A stretch of DNA of 64,000 nucleotides from Rs1 sp029027825 (lineage in GTDB: Bacteria; Pseudomonadota; Gammaproteobacteria; Pseudomonadales; Balneatricaceae). Position numbers and translations under genes: made by a program. This document shows positions 27,992 to 37,691 of this stretch, in pieces. Where the stretch lies: assembly GCA_029027825.1 (NCBI GenBank), contig CP093399.1, forward strand, positions 1,116,001 to 1,180,000. Reading direction: 5' to 3'. The number at the start of each line of letters is the position of its first letter. Positions within the stretch are counted from its first letter, which is position 1. A model generated the notes under the pieces. It made no database searches. It was not told the origin of the DNA and saw only the letters and a list, made by a program, of their open reading frames with translations.

Positions 27992-29230
27992 ATGTCGTTC
28001 TCCATGTCTCGTTTTAGCAGCAAATCTAGCTCGGTAAAGTTACTGCTAAGTTTTTCCCTGCTGTTGAGCAGCGCCCAACTCTACGCCGATGAAATTGATA
28101 ATAATTGGCAGAAAACCTTAGCCCAAGCCAAACAGCAAACCGTATATTTTAATGCCTGGGGTGGTTCTGAAACGATCAATGATTACATTCGCTGGGCAGC
28201 TGAAGAAGTTAAACATCAGTATCAGGTAACCGTAAAGCAAGTTAAAGTGACAGATGCGGCGGATGTTGTTAGTCGTTTGCTGGCGGAAAAAAGTGCTGGA
28301 CGCACTGAAAACGGAACAGTTGATTTAGTTTGGATTAATGGTGAAAATTTCAAAGCCATGAAAGATCGAGGTTTACTGGCCAGTGCTTATACTCAAGAGC
28401 TGCCCAATTACCAGTTAGTGGATACCGAAAATAAGCCAAGTACCCTGTACGATTTCACTACCGCGGTCGACAATTTAGAAGCGCCGTGGGGTATGGCGCA
28501 ATTAGTTTTTATGTACGATAGCGCTCGAATTAGTCATCCGCCGACAGATATGTCTTCACTATTAACTAAACTAGCAACCAATAAAGGCCGCTTTAGTTAT
28601 CCTGCATTACCTAATTTTCACGGCACAACGTTCATTAAGCAGGCGTTGATTGAATTGATCGAAGATCAATCACTGTTAAACAAACCGGTAGTCGAAGCTG
28701 ATTTTCATAAGGTGACTGCACCTTTATGGGAATATTTGGATCAATTGCACCCTCTGTTGTGGCGTGAAGGACGCAGTTTTCCGAAAAATGCGGGGCAAAT
28801 GAAAAAATTGCTGAACAACGGAGAGTTGTTTATATCGCTGTCCTTTAACCCTAATGATGCCAGTAACGCGATTGCCAATCAGGAGTTACCGACCAGTATT
28901 AAAAGTTATGTCCACCGGGGTGGGACGTTGGGAAATACCCATTTTGTCGCCATTCCTTTTAATGCCAATGCGTCTGCGGGTGCTAAGGTGTTCGCTAACT
29001 TTCTAATGTCAGCTCAAGCCCAGTTAAAAAAGGCAGATCCATCGGTATGGGGAGATCCAACCGTGCTGGATATGAAAAAATTAACTGCAGTTGACCGCCA
29101 AGCCTTTGCGGATCTGCCTTTAGGGGAGGCGACGTTAACTACCGAACAACTAGGTAAAGTGCTATTAGAGCCGCACAGTTCATGGGTTAAGGCACTGGAA
29201 AAAGCTTGGTTAGCTCGATATGCCAGCTAG
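27992..29230 (+). CDS. ynjB: ABC transporter substrate-binding protein YnjB
   Basis: This 412-residue periplasmic binding protein has a signal peptide (hydrophobic LLLSFSLLLSSAQLYA, cleavage before DEID). The mature part follows the YnjB pattern: TVYFNAWGGSETINDYIRW, NGTVDLVWINGENFKAM, LEAPWGMAQLVFMYD and FPKNAGQMKKLLNNGELFIS. It is the receptor of the YnjBCD importer, whose substrate is not established. ATG at 27992 and 28004 are both possible starts. The permease and ATPase genes follow. Confidence 0.92.
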   Translation: MSFSMSRFSSKSSSVKLLLSFSLLLSSAQLYADEIDNNWQKTLAQAKQQTVYFNAWGGSETINDYIRWAAEEVKHQYQVTVKQVKVTDAADVVSRLLAEKSAGRTENGTVDLVWINGENFKAMKDRGLLASAYTQELPNYQLVDTENKPSTLYDFTTAVDNLEAPWGMAQLVFMYDSARISHPPTDMSSLLTKLATNKGRFSYPALPNFHGTTFIKQALIELIEDQSLLNKPVVEADFHKVTAPLWEYLDQLHPLLWREGRSFPKNAGQMKKLLNNGELFISLSFNPNDASNAIANQELPTSIKSYVHRGGTLGNTHFVAIPFNANASAGAKVFANFLMSAQAQLKKADPSVWGDPTVLDMKKLTAVDRQAFADLPLGEATLTTEQLGKVLLEPHSSWVKALEKAWLARYAS

Positions 29231-29302
29231 GAGGCTAGCTTAAGCAGATGTGGCTAGTAGCGTTTAAGTGACTGGTCTTGCTGTTTTGGTCGATTGCACT
29301 GC

Positions 29303-31045
29303 ATGAATAAGCAATTATTTACTCAAAAGAGTACAGCCATTGGCTTTAAGCTAATGCTGATACTGCTCTTTGTTTTGCCGATAGGCATAGGTTTAATCGG
29401 TACTTGGCTGCCAGCTTTAGGCTATATGCCAAGCATTGGCAGCGAGACAATATCGTGGCAGCCTCTGTTAGCCGTATTTACTCATCCGAGCACCGCTACC
29501 AGTATAGCGACCAGTCTGAGTAGTAGCATATTATCGACTTTACTCTCATTCATAATCAGCCAATGTATTTGCATGCAGCTCTATCAAACTAGCAGCTGGC
29601 GTTGGCTGCATAGCTTATTGGCACCGCTGCTGGCAATTCCACACTTGGCTTTCGCTATTGGCTTAGCTTTTCTCTTGTCTCCCAGCGGCTGGGTGATGCG
29701 ACTTTTATCACCTGGGCTAACAGGCTTTTCTATCCCCCCTGACTGGCTGATAGTCAATGACCCTTACGGCTTAAGTTTAGCCTTAGCTTTGGTCATCAAA
29801 GAAGTACCGTTCTTGCTGCTAATGTCTATTGCAGCAATGGGCAGTTTCAATCTCAATAAAACTTTACAAGTAGCGGCAAGCTATCAATACACAAGGTCGG
29901 AAGCTTGGCTTAAATTAATTTTTCCGCAGATGTACCCTCAATTGCGACTGCCTCTGTTGGCGGTGTTCTCTTATTCACTGTCGGTGGTCGATTTGAGTAT
30001 TATTCTCGGGCCATCGGCGCCAGCCACATTTTCAGTGCTGGTTAACCAGTGGTTTAGTGACGCTGATGTTGAGATGCGGTTGTTAGGTGCAGCAGGTTCG
30101 ACTGTGCTTTTAATGATATTTATACTAATAGCGGTATGCTTTTATGGAGCTGAAAAACTTGTAAAATTAGCCGCTAAGGAGTGGCTGGTGGCTGGCGCGG
30201 CGAGAAGGGTTTCTAGTCATAACAATTCATTCAAACGCTTATTTTCCTACATATTTGGTGGACTGATTCTTGGCTCAACCTTACTATCAATAGCGTCATT
30301 ATTGGTTTGGTCTTTTAGTCGTCAGTGGCGATTTCCGGATTTTTTACCCAATCTTTGGTCAATGAAATACTGGCACAAGAGCTGGCAGCAGTTGTTAGAG
30401 CCACTAATGAATACCACAGTGATAGGGTTGAGCAGTGCCTTGATCGGTGTGTTGTTGACGGTGATCTTACTGCATTGGCAAAGTCAGCAGCAAAGCGCGG
30501 CACCACGGCGGTGTGCTAGGAGTAGCAGCCTGCAGGCAAACTGGCTATGGATTGTGTATGTTCCTATACTGGTGCCGCAAGTTTCATTTTTATTCGGTAT
30601 TCAAGTTTTGATGATAAACTTGGATTTAGATGCGAGTCTCTGGGGAGTGATTTGGGTACATAGTCTTTTCGTACTTCCCTATTGCTACCTCACGCTGTCT
30701 AAAGTGTTTTTGCAATATGATGATCGATATTTTCAACAAGGCTGCTTGCTGAGCGGATCAAAATGGCGCGGATTATTACGAGTTAAGCTGCCGATGTTAT
30801 TAAAACCGATAGCCTTTAGTTTTGCGGTCGGTTTTGCGGTGAGTGTTACGCAATATTTACCAACTTTATATATAGGGGCAGGGCGAATCAATACCATCAC
30901 TTTAGAAAGTGTGGCCCTGGCAAGCGGCTCTGATGATCGAATCAGTGCGGTCTTTGCGCTGTGGCAGTTCGCATTGCCGCTACTGGTGTATGTTATCGGA
31001 ATCAATCTGCCAAAAATTATTTATTACCATCGCAAGGGGTTGTAG
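29303..31045 (+). CDS. ynjC: ABC transporter permease YnjC
   Basis: This inner-membrane permease of about 580 residues has two fused binding-protein-dependent permease halves. The first spans roughly residues 10-290 and the second 310-575, each with five to six membrane helices and a loop for the ATPase (QVAASYQYTRSEAWLKLIFP; GSKWRGLLRVKLPM). Fused permeases of this kind are typical of YnjC. ATG at 29303 is chosen over an in-frame TTG at 29294; neither has a strong ribosome binding site. ynjD starts two bases after its stop. Confidence 0.9.
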   Translation: MNKQLFTQKSTAIGFKLMLILLFVLPIGIGLIGTWLPALGYMPSIGSETISWQPLLAVFTHPSTATSIATSLSSSILSTLLSFIISQCICMQLYQTSSWRWLHSLLAPLLAIPHLAFAIGLAFLLSPSGWVMRLLSPGLTGFSIPPDWLIVNDPYGLSLALALVIKEVPFLLLMSIAAMGSFNLNKTLQVAASYQYTRSEAWLKLIFPQMYPQLRLPLLAVFSYSLSVVDLSIILGPSAPATFSVLVNQWFSDADVEMRLLGAAGSTVLLMIFILIAVCFYGAEKLVKLAAKEWLVAGAARRVSSHNNSFKRLFSYIFGGLILGSTLLSIASLLVWSFSRQWRFPDFLPNLWSMKYWHKSWQQLLEPLMNTTVIGLSSALIGVLLTVILLHWQSQQQSAAPRRCARSSSLQANWLWIVYVPILVPQVSFLFGIQVLMINLDLDASLWGVIWVHSLFVLPYCYLTLSKVFLQYDDRYFQQGCLLSGSKWRGLLRVKLPMLLKPIAFSFAVGFAVSVTQYLPTLYIGAGRINTITLESVALASGSDDRISAVFALWQFALPLLVYVIGINLPKIIYYHRKGL

Positions 31046-31046
31046 G

Positions 31047-31733
31047 GTGACTACAGGCAAGTGCCACGCATTGTTAGAAAATACCGCAACTGTATTTCAG
31101 CTGCAAAAGCTGACTGTGAGCTATCGGGGGAACGCGCTCTTCAAAGAAATCACACTGAGCCTAAAAGCGGGCCAGATTTTGGTGATGATGGGGCCGAGTG
31201 GCTGTGGTAAGTCGACGCTATTAGCGGCAATAGCGGGTAGTTTGTCGGCAGATTTTAACATTGCTGGAGATATCATACTGCTGCGTAAAAGCTTACTTGG
31301 CCTACCTATCGAGCAGCGAAAAATCGGTATACAATTCCAGGAAGATTTATTATTCCCGCATTTAAATGTTGCTGGAAATTTGCTGTTTGCCTTGGCTAAA
31401 GGTGATAGACAGCAGCGGAAGATTGAAGTGCGAGAGGCGTTGGCAAGTGCGGGCATGCAAGGCTTTGAATTAAGGGATGTCTCGACCTTATCGGGAGGGC
31501 AAAAAGCGCGGGTTAGTTTGTTAAGAACCTTATTATCCAAGCCTAAATTACTGTTGTTGGATGAGCCGTTTTCGCGTTTAGATGATAAGTTGCGGCAAGG
31601 TTTTAGAGAGTTTGTATTTGCGCAAGTGCGAAAAATGAATATACCGGTGATTCTAGTGACTCACAATTTGCAAGATTGTCTAAATCAACAATTTTATAAT
31701 TTAGAAAGTGGTGCATTTGAAGTATTAAGCTAG
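31047..31733 (+). CDS. ynjD: ABC transporter ATP-binding protein YnjD
   Basis: This 228-residue ATPase energises the YnjBC importer at the inner face of the cytoplasmic membrane. It shows Walker A GPSGCGKST, Q-loop FQEDLLFPH, signature LSGGQKAR, Walker B LLLLDEPF and the His switch VTHN. The reading frame is open far upstream inside ynjC. The real start is most likely GTG at 31047, with AAGGGG at 31034-31039 and only one base after the ynjC stop. It is short but complete. Confidence 0.93.
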   Translation: MTTGKCHALLENTATVFQLQKLTVSYRGNALFKEITLSLKAGQILVMMGPSGCGKSTLLAAIAGSLSADFNIAGDIILLRKSLLGLPIEQRKIGIQFQEDLLFPHLNVAGNLLFALAKGDRQQRKIEVREALASAGMQGFELRDVSTLSGGQKARVSLLRTLLSKPKLLLLDEPFSRLDDKLRQGFREFVFAQVRKMNIPVILVTHNLQDCLNQQFYNLESGAFEVLS

Positions 31734-31824
31734 TTCGGATTAGCTATGATTAAAATTGAGCTATCTATGTTTCTTGCATTTATTTGGTTTGTGTCTGTAT
31801 GTTTGACCAGTATGACGAATGTAA

Positions 31825-32472
31825 ATGTTAGGTAATCAAATGTTAGATCGTTGGAGCTTGAAGCTGGTAGCCCCCCCTTTAAAATATCTTGCCAAAAAGC
31901 TGCATCAATTAGATGTGACGGCCAACCAAGTGACAGTTATTGGCTTTGCGATCGGCTTGACGGTTATTCCGTTGCTTGCAATGAAATTATATCTGTTAGC
32001 CTTGCTGGTTATTCTCATCAACAGGCTTTGTGATGGTGTAGATGGGGCGCTGGCACGAGAGCGCGGTGCAACAGATGCCGGTGCTTATTTGGATATAGTC
32101 TTAGATTTTATCTTTTATGCCGCAGTAGTTTTTGGTTTTGCACTAGCTGACCCAGATCAGAATGCCTTAGCTGCTGCTTTACTGCTGTTTTCTTTTATGG
32201 GCACTGGTAGTAGTTTCTTGGCTTTTGCGATTATGGCTGAGCGGGGCTCGATTCAAAGCATGCAATATCCGAATAAAGGTTTTTACTATCTGGGGGGCTT
32301 GGCAGAGGGGACTGAAACAATTGTGTTGCTTTTGGCTTGCTGTTTATTTCCCGCTTACTTTGTATGGATCGCCGTTGTATTCAGCGTGATTTGTTGGCTG
32401 ACTACAGTGACGAGAGTTTTCGGAGGGTATTATTCATTAAAAACATCAAGGCTAAAAACTAGCTCGCGTTGA
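31825..32472 (+). CDS. ynjF: CDP-alcohol phosphatidyltransferase family protein YnjF
   Basis: This 215-residue integral membrane enzyme has the CDP-alcohol phosphotransferase motif: DGVDGALARERG followed by GAYLDIVLD, giving the metal-binding aspartates. About six membrane helices are present. In Escherichia coli, ynjF also lies downstream of ynjBCD, so the arrangement is conserved although the rhodanese gene ynjE is missing here. The alcohol acceptor is unknown. ATG at 31825 or 31840 could be the start; the latter has TTAGG upstream. Its 3' end overlaps the convergent diguanylate cyclase gene by 14 bp. Confidence 0.9.
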   Translation: MLGNQMLDRWSLKLVAPPLKYLAKKLHQLDVTANQVTVIGFAIGLTVIPLLAMKLYLLALLVILINRLCDGVDGALARERGATDAGAYLDIVLDFIFYAAVVFGFALADPDQNALAAALLLFSFMGTGSSFLAFAIMAERGSIQSMQYPNKGFYYLGGLAEGTETIVLLLACCLFPAYFVWIAVVFSVICWLTTVTRVFGGYYSLKTSRLKTSSR

Positions 32473-33580
32473 TAACCCGTTCTCTAATCTGCATTGCCTT
32501 GTACAAAACCTTATTTCTTCCCGATTGTTTTACTTCATACAGCGCTTGGTCAGAAGTAGCTAAAAGAATGTTGGCAAGCTCGGAAAAATTTTGCGCATAA
32601 ACATTGTCATAGATATAACAACTGACGCCGATAGAGGTCGTCACGTGAATGCTCGCAGCAGACAGAGTGTCAAATAAATGCTCTGCTATTTTACGGCGTA
32701 GATTATCAGCAATTTGCTCGGCCTGAGGGAAGTCACAATCGGGGAGTAATATTGCAAACTCCTCACCACCAAAGCGCGCTAAAAAGTCAGTGTTGCGGAT
32801 GTTGTTTTTAAGAATACTGGCGAAGGATTGCAAAATTGCATCTCCGGCAGGGTGACCATAAGTGTCATTAACCCGTTTGAAATGATCTATATCTAAGAAC
32901 AGTAGACTTAGATGTTGATTTTGTCGATTAGCGCGCTGCAGTGCTTTATCTATTTCTAAGTCAAAACTATGGCGGTTATAAATTTTGGTAAGGGCATCCA
33001 TGCTACTTAAATAGGCGAGATTTTCGCGAATAATACAGTTTTCAATACAGACTGCCAGAAGAGCGGACATTCGCTCTAGATAGTCGTATCTATATTCACT
33101 GTGGTAGCGATTAAGTTCCCTAGCGCCTAAATGAAGGCTGCCAATAATCACTCCTTTGTTCACCAGAGGTAGTAATACGCAACTTAAAACAAAAGGATTG
33201 TTAGGGAAGAGTGATTTTTTTAAATCTCGATCAATTTCCCCTACTCGAGTTTTATGATTGGGAAAGATCTTAGCAATGTCGTGACTGTCTTTGAAAAGGG
33301 AAAAGTTGCTACTAGCTTGCGCGTCCAGTTTTTCCAGTAAAGGCGCCGCCAATTGATCTTTATCGTGCAAAAAAATCGAGACAACACTAAGCTTAAAAGT
33401 GTCTTTGAAATCTTTAATAACTAAATTAAAAAGCTCGGAGAGCTGGGCGCAACCGAGCATTTTAACTTCAATGTCCATAAAGCGTTTCAGCACTTCTTCA
33501 TTAAGTTTCGCAGCGCTAATGGCGGTATTTAACGTTTTTCTCAAGTGTTGGTTTTGTTCTTGCAGCTCTTGAATATCCAT
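32459..33580 (-). CDS. diguanylate cyclase with N-terminal GAF domain
   Basis: This 373-residue soluble protein makes cyclic di-GMP. An N-terminal coiled-coil start (residues 1-30) leads into a GAF-like domain (about 40-190, with VLLPLVNKGVIIGSLHLGARE, resembling DUF484). A GGDEF domain follows (about 200-365): DALTKIYNRHSFD, LLFLDIDHFKRVNDTYGHPAGD and the active site RFGGEEF. The inhibitory I-site RxxD (RNTD) lies five residues before GGEEF, so product feedback is expected. There is no membrane segment, so the signal is probably cytoplasmic. It converges with ynjF. Confidence 0.93.
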   Translation of the reverse strand: MDIQELQEQNQHLRKTLNTAISAAKLNEEVLKRFMDIEVKMLGCAQLSELFNLVIKDFKDTFKLSVVSIFLHDKDQLAAPLLEKLDAQASSNFSLFKDSHDIAKIFPNHKTRVGEIDRDLKKSLFPNNPFVLSCVLLPLVNKGVIIGSLHLGARELNRYHSEYRYDYLERMSALLAVCIENCIIRENLAYLSSMDALTKIYNRHSFDLEIDKALQRANRQNQHLSLLFLDIDHFKRVNDTYGHPAGDAILQSFASILKNNIRNTDFLARFGGEEFAILLPDCDFPQAEQIADNLRRKIAEHLFDTLSAASIHVTTSIGVSCYIYDNVYAQNFSELANILLATSDQALYEVKQSGRNKVLYKAMQIRERVINAS

Positions 33581-34035
33581 GAGTAAAAAATTACTGACCT
33601 CTAAAATTATCCTTAAACCAACTAAAAATGGCTTGAGGGAAAGTTACCTTACTTGTTTGACAAGTGTCGAAAACAGCTAATGACTAGCTTAAAAACAAAG
33701 CTCATCGGCAATGTATTGTTATCAATGCTGCCAAAAATATTATGATTATTTATCATTTAACTCAGTTGATTAATTTTAGCTAATCTCGTTGTAATAATTG
33801 TTAAGCTACTGATATTGTATTCATTTAAGAGTGGCAGGGCGCAGCAATCAATCAGCAAAAATAGTCAGTCGAGCATAGCTCAAAAATCACTCACCTTGCC
33901 ATATTTATATTCGTTTAATTCGATAATTTGTTTAATTGATCTTGTTTAAAGCTGCTTTTGTTGCAAAGTGCTGGTTGTTTAATCGTATTTTTTATAGGTG
34001 CGAGATAGCAGCGATCAACTAATAGCTGATAATAA
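33581..34035. other. intergenic region, no gene seen
   Basis: This AT-rich stretch lies between the start of the diguanylate cyclase gene and the end of the alkyltransferase-like pseudogene. ACTCACCNTGCCATA occurs twice (near 33890 and 34038), suggesting a small decayed duplication of the pseudogene's 3' end. No coding frame is seen. Confidence 0.45.
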
Positions 34036-34347
34036 TTACTCACCGTGCCATAAATACTGCTTTAAGTTGATTTTATTGTTAGAGAATAGAATGTCTTCAG
34101 CTTGAAGTTTAAGCTTTTGACATAGAAATCGCTCGCTGCCCAGCTCAAACGACAGCTAGCCTTGGGCATTGAAAACTCGGTGCCATGGTATCTTGCTATT
34201 GTCAGGTAGTTCAGATAAATAACGACCAACTGCTCTGGCTTGTTTGGGTAGTCCCGCCATCGCAGCCACTCGACCATAAGTGCTTACCTTACCGCTGGGG
34301 ATGGAATGAATTACTTGCCATATTCGCTCGCGGTTGGTTGCCATCAT
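34036..34347 (-). pseudogene. MGMT-family alkyltransferase-like (Atl/YbaZ) gene with in-frame amber stop
   Basis: Alkyltransferase-like proteins bind O6-alkylguanine and flip the base but lack the reactive cysteine. The first 63 residues (RERIWQVIHSIPSGKVSTYG ... IPWHRVFNAQG) match the family, including PWHR in place of PCHR. TAG follows. In the same frame, translation resumes with LSFELGSERF and ends LKQYLWHGE before TAA at 34036, as in intact homologues of about 103 residues. One substitution in the codon for the basic or polar residue after NAQG explains the stop. The ATG overlaps the radD stop (TTATGATGG), so the gene was translationally coupled to radD. Confidence 0.85.
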
Positions 34348-36155
34348 AATTGATTTGCCCTGCGGTATTTACCTTGATAATCAAAGATTCTATCTACTAC
34401 TTTCCAGAAGTGACCATTTTTTCTGGCGATGACAAAATCAGGGGCGATGAATTTTTCGGAAATTGCTAATATCTGCTGCAGATTAACAGGTAGCTGTTGC
34501 TGATATTGGCTGGGTAGGCGCTTGCTGAATAATCGAGTGAAAAGTTCGAACTGAGTAGGGTTTGTCAGCTTAAAAAAATCGACTAAGGTCTCACCTTGTT
34601 CGTCATGGTAAGTGATTTTTAACAGTTGCTTATATTCTACCATGCAGAGCCCTGCACAGCGTATCACTTTGGCATCTTTTAACTGCAAAGCTTTTTTAAG
34701 TTGATCATCGGGGTCGGCCAATACTTGATGGCAATGGTGGCATTCTCGGGCCGCTATATCGTTTTCAGTATTGCACTGCGGACAGTTTTTAAACCTAAAC
34801 CTAAATTGGCAGCGACTAGTATTAACAGTGGCATCAGTAGGGGAGGGGGTCGTTGCCTGTTGTCGCTCGACCAGGCCTTGGCAGCGACGCCCATAGTGCT
34901 CAATGATCTCTCCGCGCTCGTCACACTTGCCCCAAAATGTATTGGCAAAGTTGCATTCAGGGCAGAAAATTTGCACCGGTTGGCTATCGGCATTAGGTTT
35001 GACGCTTCCCACTTCCGGATGAAATAAATCAAATCGACTGCCAGTGTAGTCTAAAATTAAGCAATCTTGTTTGTTGTCAGCTAAGCGCAGGCCGCGGCCG
35101 ACAATTTGCTGAAACAGACTGACCGATTGGGTGGGGCGTAATAGCGCGATGACATCTACATGAGGTGCATCAAAACCAGTGGTAAGTACCGCAACATTCA
35201 CCAAGTATTTTATTTGCTGTTGCTTAAAAGCGCAGATGATTTGGTCTCTTTGCTGGCTTTGCGTGGCGCCGGTGATCAGTGCGCTTTGCTCAAGAGGGAG
35301 ATATCCGAAAATTTCTTGAGCATGTTTAACGGTTGCCGCAAAGATCATCACACCACTGCGTTTTTCAGACAGAGTCAGAACTTGCTCAATAATTGATTGA
35401 GTGACTCGTCGCTTCGCTACTAATAAGTGATTAATGGCTGCGGTGCTGCAGTTCCCCGACTCATAACCAGGTAGTTGTGCAAAGTTATACTGAGCAATAG
35501 TGGCATCATATAAAATGGGCGGGGTTAAATAATGATGCTTAATCATATAGCTTAACGGCAACTCATAAATACAATGTTTGAACGGTGTGGTCGCGTTCTC
35601 ATCGGCCATTGGCCTGACGTATCCGTGATAGTGAAATTGATAAATCCAGCCCAGCCCCAGCCGATAGGGAGTGGCGGTTAAGCCCAGTACTTTAAGTTGC
35701 CGATTTTGCTTACTTAATTGAGCAATGATTTTCCCGTACTGGCTGTCTTCATCGTTGCTGAGCCGGTGGCATTCATCAATGATCAGCAAACTGAATTGCT
35801 GGGTAAATACTGCTAAATTACGCGTGACAGATTGCACGCTGGCGAACACGACTTTTGCAGAGTGGTCTTTTTCTTTGAGACCTGCAGAATAGATACTAGA
35901 TGCCAGCCCATAGCCGGTAAATTTTTGTTGGTTTTGCGCCACAAGCTCTTTGACGTGCGCAAGTACTAACACTTTATAGTTAGCGATGGCTGCGAGCTCT
36001 GCAATAACTAAGCTTTTTCCCGCGCCAGTTGGCAAGACAATAACCGCTGGCGCAGAATCGTTCTTGAAGTGTTTAACTGTCGCATCAACTGCCGCCTGTT
36101 GGTAGGGCCTTAAAATATAAGGTCGCTGCTGTTGTTTACTCATTGGCAAAGTCAT
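34344..36155 (-). CDS. radD: DEAD/DEAH-box helicase RadD (YejH)
   Basis: RadD is a helicase-like protein acting with RecA and SSB in repair of DNA double-strand breaks and gaps. The 603-residue product has RPYQQAAVDA, Walker A LPTGAGKS, IDECHR, GLTATPYRLG, GFDAPHVDVI and QIVGRGLRL. The zinc-finger-like CPECNFAN and CPQCNTENDIAARECHHC motifs in its C-terminal third are typical of RadD. Two ATGs (36155 and 36143) are possible, neither with a clear ribosome binding site. It overlaps the alkyltransferase-like pseudogene by four bases. Confidence 0.92.
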   Translation of the reverse strand: MTLPMSKQQQRPYILRPYQQAAVDATVKHFKNDSAPAVIVLPTGAGKSLVIAELAAIANYKVLVLAHVKELVAQNQQKFTGYGLASSIYSAGLKEKDHSAKVVFASVQSVTRNLAVFTQQFSLLIIDECHRLSNDEDSQYGKIIAQLSKQNRQLKVLGLTATPYRLGLGWIYQFHYHGYVRPMADENATTPFKHCIYELPLSYMIKHHYLTPPILYDATIAQYNFAQLPGYESGNCSTAAINHLLVAKRRVTQSIIEQVLTLSEKRSGVMIFAATVKHAQEIFGYLPLEQSALITGATQSQQRDQIICAFKQQQIKYLVNVAVLTTGFDAPHVDVIALLRPTQSVSLFQQIVGRGLRLADNKQDCLILDYTGSRFDLFHPEVGSVKPNADSQPVQIFCPECNFANTFWGKCDERGEIIEHYGRRCQGLVERQQATTPSPTDATVNTSRCQFRFRFKNCPQCNTENDIAARECHHCHQVLADPDDQLKKALQLKDAKVIRCAGLCMVEYKQLLKITYHDEQGETLVDFFKLTNPTQFELFTRLFSKRLPSQYQQQLPVNLQQILAISEKFIAPDFVIARKNGHFWKVVDRIFDYQGKYRRANQL

Positions 36156-36578
36156 AAAACAAAAAGGTAGGTTGAGTGCTATGCAAAATTTTTCAACTTT
36201 AGTGTGGTGTTAAGTGTCGTGCTACTAATATTTGAAACTGAGCTTAACAGTATTACGGATAAAATATTAGCGAAGCTACTTTATTGAATAGAAAAATGAC
36301 ATTATAAATAAGTAATTGAAATATTGACGGTTAATTTTTTCAATAGCATATTTAAGTGTGGATGCTGTCATATTAACCGCCTCTGCAATTTAAGGCTGAT
36401 GGATTTATAAACAAAAACCGACTTATTTAGTGTTTTTAATAAAACATACTTGACGATAGCCGGAGGCGAGATTAGGATACGCACCTCTCTTGTAGCGGTT
36501 CAATTCTATCATTACTTTTGCAGCTAATAATTACTAGTTACAACGATTGAATTAATTAAAACAGAGAAAGTAAGTCGT
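36156..36578. other. intergenic region upstream of tRNA cluster
   Basis: No gene is seen between the divergent start of radD and the first tRNA. It contains the probable tRNA promoter at 36450-36478. Confidence 0.5.
36450..36478 (+). promoter_or_regulatory. probable sigma-70 promoter of the tRNA cluster
   Basis: TTGACG at 36450 and TAGGAT at 36473 are separated by 17 bases and followed by a GC-containing stretch (ACGCACC), as in stringently controlled stable-RNA promoters. It lies about 100 bp before tRNA-Arg. Confidence 0.5.
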
Positions 36579-36655
36579 GCGCCCATAGCTCAATTGGATA
36601 GAGCAACGCCCTTCTAAGGCGTAGGTTCCAGGTTCGAGCCCTGGTGGGCGTACCA
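36579..36655 (+). tRNA. tRNA-Arg (anticodon TCT)
   Basis: A complete 77-nt cloverleaf with acceptor GCGCCCA/TGGGCGT, anticodon loop CTTCTAA, T arm GGTTCGAGCC and encoded CCA. Confidence 0.96.
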
Positions 36656-36673
36656 GAACTTATTTAGTCAGTG

Positions 36674-36749
36674 GTGAGCGTAGCTCAGTTGGTAGAGCTC
36701 CGGATTGTGATTCCGGCGGTCGCGGGTTCAAACCCCGTCGTTCACCCCA
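36674..36749 (+). tRNA. tRNA-His (anticodon GTG), copy 1
   Basis: A 76-nt cloverleaf with acceptor GTGAGCG/CGTTCAC, loop TTGTGAT, and encoded CCA. The extra G-1 required by histidyl-tRNA synthetase is present at 36673. It is identical in sequence to the copy at 37237. Confidence 0.96.
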
Positions 36750-36795
36750 TTTATCGAATGATTAAATGTTTGGCTAGTTAGAATAGAAAGACCAC

Positions 36796-36880
<85 letters not shown>

Positions 36881-36954
36881 TTTACTGACTTTGCACAGTA
36901 ATCAAAAAAGCAAAAATTATTTTTACTTATTATATGTAAGCTAAAAATAGCCAC

Positions 36955-37039
<85 letters not shown>

Positions 37040-37112
37040 TTTACTGACTTTGCACAGTAATCAAAAAAGCAAAAATTATTTTTACTTATTTATGTAAGCT
37101 AAAAATAGCCAC

Positions 37113-37197
<85 letters not shown>

Positions 37198-37236
37198 TTT
37201 GCTATATATCTATTGCACTTAAGTGTAATTGTTGTG

Positions 37237-37312
37237 GTGAGCGTAGCTCAGTTGGTAGAGCTCCGGATTGTGATTCCGGCGGTCGCGGGTTCAAACCCCG
37301 TCGTTCACCCCA
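37237..37312 (+). tRNA. tRNA-His (anticodon GTG), copy 2
   Basis: The cloverleaf is the same as the copy at 36674, with G-1 at 37236 and encoded CCA. The GTGGTGAGCG start is shared, so the duplication includes a few upstream bases. Confidence 0.96.
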
Positions 37313-37691
37313 TTCTCTGTTTGAATCCCCATTTATGTTTCCTTAGATCCAAAGTTATTTCATATTTCATATTTCATATTTTAGATTTTATCCCCCAAGT
37401 GTGAGCTAATTAAATATAATTAGTCTTTTTGTCTTGCTGCACTTTGAATTTTCAAGTTTGCCCCCATAATTAAATCATTGTTAACTAGCTAGTCATCTAA
37501 TCATGATTGTTAGCTCTTGACTATTTGCTGTAAGTGGCGGAAAATTCCCGCCTTTATTATTCAGTCTTCGTCATTCCAAGCATCGATTTAGGTGGTCGGG
37601 TTGGCGAGAGATATTTTTGCATCTGTGCCCTAGCCAAAAATGGCAAACGGTAGCAGTTATGAACACTAAGTATTTATTTGTGAGGAAGTCC
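37313..37691. other. intergenic region between tRNA cluster and tig
   Basis: No gene is seen. CATATTTCATATTT direct repeats lie near 37360. The tig promoter should be in the last 200 bases; the frame open from 37617 is upstream of the true tig start. Confidence 0.5.
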
